NCBI GenBank assembly: GCA_022729755.1
Contig: DZAZ01000004.1
Location: 1-58,029, forward strand
Reading direction: 5' to 3'
From: Helicobacter cetorum
GTDB taxonomy: Bacteria; Campylobacterota; Campylobacteria; Campylobacterales; BB28
DNA: 58,029 nucleotides
Positions 55,127 to 58,029 of the stretch are shown piece after piece (positions within the stretch are counted from its first letter, which is position 1; the number at the start of each line of letters is the position of its first letter). Under the pieces are notes generated by a model that saw only the letters and a list, made by a program, of their open reading frames with translations, was not told the DNA's origin and made no database searches. A program made the position numbers and the translations under genes.

Positions 55127-56872
55127 ATGGGATTTAGAATAAACACGGATGTTTTTTCAATGGAAAATAGCTTAAATCTTTATAATAATCAAAAGCTTTT
55201 AAATGAGTCGCTAACTCGCCTCTCTTCTGGACTTAGAATAAATAAAGCTGCTGATGATGCTTCTGGATTAATGATAGCTGATAGATTAGAAATTGAAAGC
55301 TCTACATTAGGTCAAATTATAAAAAATGCAAATGATGCAATAGCAATTATGGAAATTGCTGATAAAGCAATGAATGAGCAATCTAAAGTATTAAATACAA
55401 TTAAAGTTAAAGCAACTCAAGCTTCTCAAGATGGACAAACTACTAATACATTAAATGCAATCGAACAAGATATTTTTAAACTTATTGAAAACTTGAATAT
55501 GATAGCTAAAACTACTACATTCAACGGTCAAACTCTACTAGATGGAAGTTATACGAATAAAAAATTTAGCATTGGTGAATATAATCAATCTATAATATTA
55601 TCTATTCAATCTACAACATCTTCAAAATTAACAAATGTAACTTATAAAACAACTTCAATTTCAGCCGAAGGAACACTAGTAAGCACTTTTAACGATGGTT
55701 TAAATAATTTAACTTTAGAAAATGTTGTAATTTCAACTGGAAAAGATACAGGTGTAGGAGTTTTAAGTGATATAATCAATAAAAATTCCGATAAATTAGG
55801 AGGAATAAGAGCTGCTTGGGTAAATAATTTTACTTCTCAAAACCCAATAAAAGGTGGCGATATAATAAGCTTTTCAATCAATGGAGTAAGAATAGGCGAT
55901 ATTTCCGCACTTGAAGTAGGAGACCCAAAAGGAAGAGTTGTTAATATAATAAATAACTACAAAGATTTAACAGGAGTAAAAGCTTTTATAGAAGATGCTG
56001 GACAAATTACCTTTCAAAGTGTCGATGGAAGAGGGATTTTATTAAGTGGTGCTCAACTTAATAATCTTGGATTTTCAAATATAATAACAACTACTCAAAA
56101 TATAGTGCCAACTGGCGATGTAACTGGGCTTAGTATTAACGGTGTATCAATCTTGTCTGTTTCAAATGTTGATGGGACAGATAGTAATGGAAAATTAGCT
56201 GATGCAATCAATCGTGAAAAAGATACAACTGGAGTTGAAGCAACAGTTGATTCGCTTGGTCGTTTAACTTTAGAAAGTCAGGAAGGCGATGAAATTATTG
56301 TAAGAGGAGTAGAAGAGAATTACATAGATTTTTACACAAACAGTGGAACAGAAAGACATAGCATTGAATTTTTTAAAACTGGAAAAGAGAGTAGTTATGG
56401 AAATATAACTCTAACAAGAGTAACTTCTGCTGATTTGGGCCTAAATATAACTACAACTGATAATATAAAATTCACTTCATACTCAAGCAAACTTAATTTA
56501 GATAGTTTAAAAGACCAAAATTTATCTTTCAACGAACTTATGGCTATTGGTGCATATGAAAATTTAAGCAGTTCTACTCTTAAAAGACCAAAACTTTATA
56601 TGGCTTATATGGATGTAGCTGATGGTGCTATAAAACAATTAAATAGTATAAGAGGTGATATTGGCTCAAGTGTTAATCAATTGATTTCTTTGATTAATAA
56701 TATGTCTATTATGAAAGTAAATGTTTTGGCAGCTGCTTCACAAATAAAAGATGTCGATATGTCTGAAGATTTAGCTAATTTTAAAAAGCGAAGTTTACTT
56801 ATTCAAGCTGGAAGTTATGCTATGAGCCAGTCAATTGAGTATCAGAAAAATTTACAAAAATTGTTACTTTAA
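55127..56872 (+). CDS. Flagellin
   Basis: A 581-residue flagellin. The N-terminal D0/D1 region has MGFRINTDVFSMENSLN and LSRLSSGLRINKAADDASG-type sequence (here TRLSSGLRINKAADDASGLM); the C-terminal region ends AGSYAMSQSIEYQKNLQKLLL. The middle carries two flagellin-IN-type repeats (about 245-325 and 330-405), each starting SINGV. KVLNTIKVKATQ stands where TLR5-recognised flagellins have a different motif, as in Campylobacter. It lies 29 bases after hisG, with no sigma28 or sigma54 promoter found in the gap. Confidence 0.93.
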   Translation: MGFRINTDVFSMENSLNLYNNQKLLNESLTRLSSGLRINKAADDASGLMIADRLEIESSTLGQIIKNANDAIAIMEIADKAMNEQSKVLNTIKVKATQASQDGQTTNTLNAIEQDIFKLIENLNMIAKTTTFNGQTLLDGSYTNKKFSIGEYNQSIILSIQSTTSSKLTNVTYKTTSISAEGTLVSTFNDGLNNLTLENVVISTGKDTGVGVLSDIINKNSDKLGGIRAAWVNNFTSQNPIKGGDIISFSINGVRIGDISALEVGDPKGRVVNIINNYKDLTGVKAFIEDAGQITFQSVDGRGILLSGAQLNNLGFSNIITTTQNIVPTGDVTGLSINGVSILSVSNVDGTDSNGKLADAINREKDTTGVEATVDSLGRLTLESQEGDEIIVRGVEENYIDFYTNSGTERHSIEFFKTGKESSYGNITLTRVTSADLGLNITTTDNIKFTSYSSKLNLDSLKDQNLSFNELMAIGAYENLSSSTLKRPKLYMAYMDVADGAIKQLNSIRGDIGSSVNQLISLINNMSIMKVNVLAAASQIKDVDMSEDLANFKKRSLLIQAGSYAMSQSIEYQKNLQKLLL

Positions 56873-56884
56873 AAAAGTTTAAAA

Positions 56885-56907
56885 AAGGAGAAGAAAAACT
56901 AATCCTT
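56885..56907 (-). terminator. Weak hairpin at the end of tsf
   Basis: AAGGA (56885-56889) and TCCTT (56903-56907) can pair around 13 bases and give a T run on the reverse strand. It may end rpsB-tsf transcription; the stem is only five bases. Confidence 0.3.
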
Positions 56908-57949
56908 ATTGCAGTTGTGCTGCAACTTCACTTGCAAAGTCACAACCTTTTTTATCAAGTCCTTCGCCAAGCTCAAATCTTACAAATTCGATTGCTTCAA
57001 GTCCAGCATTAGCTAAAACTTTTCCTACACTCTCTTTGTTTTCAGCTTTTACAAACTCTTGACTAAGAAGTGATAATTTTTGGTCAAGTAAAGTATTATC
57101 AGCAATAAATCTTTCGATTTTTCCAGGAATAATTTTATCCCAAATTTTTTCAGGTTTGCCCTCAGCTTTAAGTTCTGCTTTAATATCTTCAGTTACATTA
57201 GCCATAACTTCATCTGTTAGTTGTGCTTTACTTACAAATTGAGGAATATTTTTTAGAGGTTTACTAAGTCTTTTATTCTCTTCATTTTCTTTTTCAATCT
57301 CTTTAATCATTCCCTCAATTTCGCTATTAATCACATTTTGTGGAATTTCATCAGTTGATAAATATTTCGGTGCCATTGCAGCTGCATGCATACAAACATC
57401 TTTTGCAAGGGTTTTATTAGCTTCACTAGTTTCGCCCCTAAATGAAATAACAACACCAACTCTTCCATTTGCGTGAAGATAACCCATTACAAAGCCACCT
57501 TTACTTGCACTTAGAGTTACAAATCTTCTAACAACGATATTTTCGCCAATTTTTGAAATTTTTTCTTTTAAATACTCTTCAAAAACTACACCGTTAATTG
57601 TTGTTGAATTTAACTCTTCTATATTTGAAATTGTGCTTGAGTGAATATGTTTTGTTGTAGATTCACTTAATTCTGTAAATCCTTCGTTTTTAGATACAAA
57701 ATCAGTTTCACAATTAACTTCACTTAAAGTTGCTTTTGAATTATCGCTTGAAAGCTCAAGTGCAACTCTTCCCTCACTTGCTAATCTATCAGATTTTTTA
57801 GCCGCTTTTGCAAGTCCATTTTTTTTAAGATACTCAATAGCAGCTTCCATATCTCCTTTAGTTTCAACTAATGCTTTTTTACAATCCATCATCCCAGCAC
57901 TAGTTTTTTCTCTTAATTCTTTTACTGCTTGTGCACTAATATTACTCAT
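56906..57949 (-). CDS. tsf: Elongation factor Ts
   Basis: A 347-residue nucleotide exchange factor of EF-Tu. [27 protein letters not shown] is the standard start, at ATG 57949; a longer frame to 57964 would add five residues that clash with rps[12 protein letters not shown] and [16 protein letters not shown] sequence ([15 protein letters not shown]) follow. It overlaps the rpsB stop by eight bases (ATGAGTAA), with GAGGAG as ribosome site. Confidence 0.97.
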   Translation of the reverse strand: MSNISAQAVKELREKTSAGMMDCKKALVETKGDMEAAIEYLKKNGLAKAAKKSDRLASEGRVALELSSDNSKATLSEVNCETDFVSKNEGFTELSESTTKHIHSSTISNIEELNSTTINGVVFEEYLKEKISKIGENIVVRRFVTLSASKGGFVMGYLHANGRVGVVISFRGETSEANKTLAKDVCMHAAAMAPKYLSTDEIPQNVINSEIEGMIKEIEKENEENKRLSKPLKNIPQFVSKAQLTDEVMANVTEDIKAELKAEGKPEKIWDKIIPGKIERFIADNTLLDQKLSLLSQEFVKAENKESVGKVLANAGLEAIEFVRFELGEGLDKKGCDFASEVAAQLQ

Positions 57950-58029
57950 TAAAATCCTCCTCACCTAATTCTACCCCAGCCTCTTCTGATGCGGTCATTA
58001 CTGCTTCAAAATCATCAACAGCAATATTA
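57942..58029 (-). CDS. rpsB: 30S ribosomal protein S2, C-terminal end (cut by window end)
   Basis: The reverse strand gives 28 residues, [18 protein letters not shown] then a Glu-rich end, ending in TAA at 57942. The acidic tail and position directly before tsf, to which it is coupled, are typical of rpsB in bacteria. Most of the gene is outside the window, so the call rests mainly on position. Confidence 0.7.
   Translation of the reverse strand, partial: NIAVDDFEAVMTASEEAGVELGEEDFNE

Overview
The window is AT-rich DNA from a free-living, respiring, flagellated member of the Campylobacterota (Epsilonproteobacteria). Supporting features are a compact ccoNOQP operon followed by a DUF4006 gene, a DUF2018 gene leading into ispB-hemA (the gene order of Helicobacter pylori HP0242-HP0239), MqnA of the futalosine menaquinone route, an rpmJ-rpsM-rpsK-rpsD-rpoA-rplQ block, a Campylobacter-type flagellin, and many small sensor kinases. 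The genus cannot be fixed from the sequence; sulfur-oxidising or sulfur-reducing lineages (Sulfurimonas, Sulfurovum, Arcobacter or Thiovulum-like) all fit. No rRNA, tRNA, CRISPR array, integrase or insertion sequence was seen.

Layout. 1-6000: start of acs (reverse), a secreted CPWC thioredoxin-like protein, then the cbb3 oxidase operon ccoN-O-Q-P with DUF4006, a 33-residue membrane peptide too short for routine ORF calling, a TPM-like membrane protein and a FixH-like protein. 6046-7125: response regulator with a degenerate GGDEF domain. 7122-20927 (reverse): a 13.8 kb run read as degenerate class II aldolase, sensor kinase without a sensor domain, stand-alone nuoF, DUF4160-DUF2442 pair, two paralogous coiled-coil membrane proteins, a 2721-residue secreted repeat protein, and murG. 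Within it, four gene junctions carry the same short module: AAGG(C/A), a stop codon, three bases, ATG, then a near-identical signal-peptide sequence. One copy is broken by the DUF4160-DUF2442 pair. 20995-27404: PhnD-like lipoprotein, alpha/beta hydrolase, hypB, a Fic protein lacking the catalytic histidine, mqnA and a secreted clostripain-family protease. 27421-35241 (reverse): tamB-like, hemA, ispB, two small conserved genes, a DUF2231 membrane protein and hisD. 35348-39862: three consecutive histidine-kinase genes, the third split in two at a four-copy AAAAT repeat. 39889-43899: DJ-1 protein, cupin, and the ribosomal protein/rpoA operon behind a structured leader. 43918-58029: an unknown gene, guaB, ppk2, a three-gene molybdopterin oxidoreductase (order B-C-A), yfgM-like and bamB-like genes, coaX, short hisG, flagellin, and tsf-rpsB (reverse, rpsB cut by the window end).

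The core picture is microaerobic respiration (cbb3) plus a sulfur-compound or similar molybdoenzyme coupled to menaquinone, with active cell-surface and signalling genes. The least explained parts are the modular signal-peptide array with its giant surface protein (8146-17853) and the repeat-split histidine kinase (38676-39862). Intergenic spaces are all shorter than about 300 bases; the 39414-39888 stretch is the out-of-frame tail of the split kinase.
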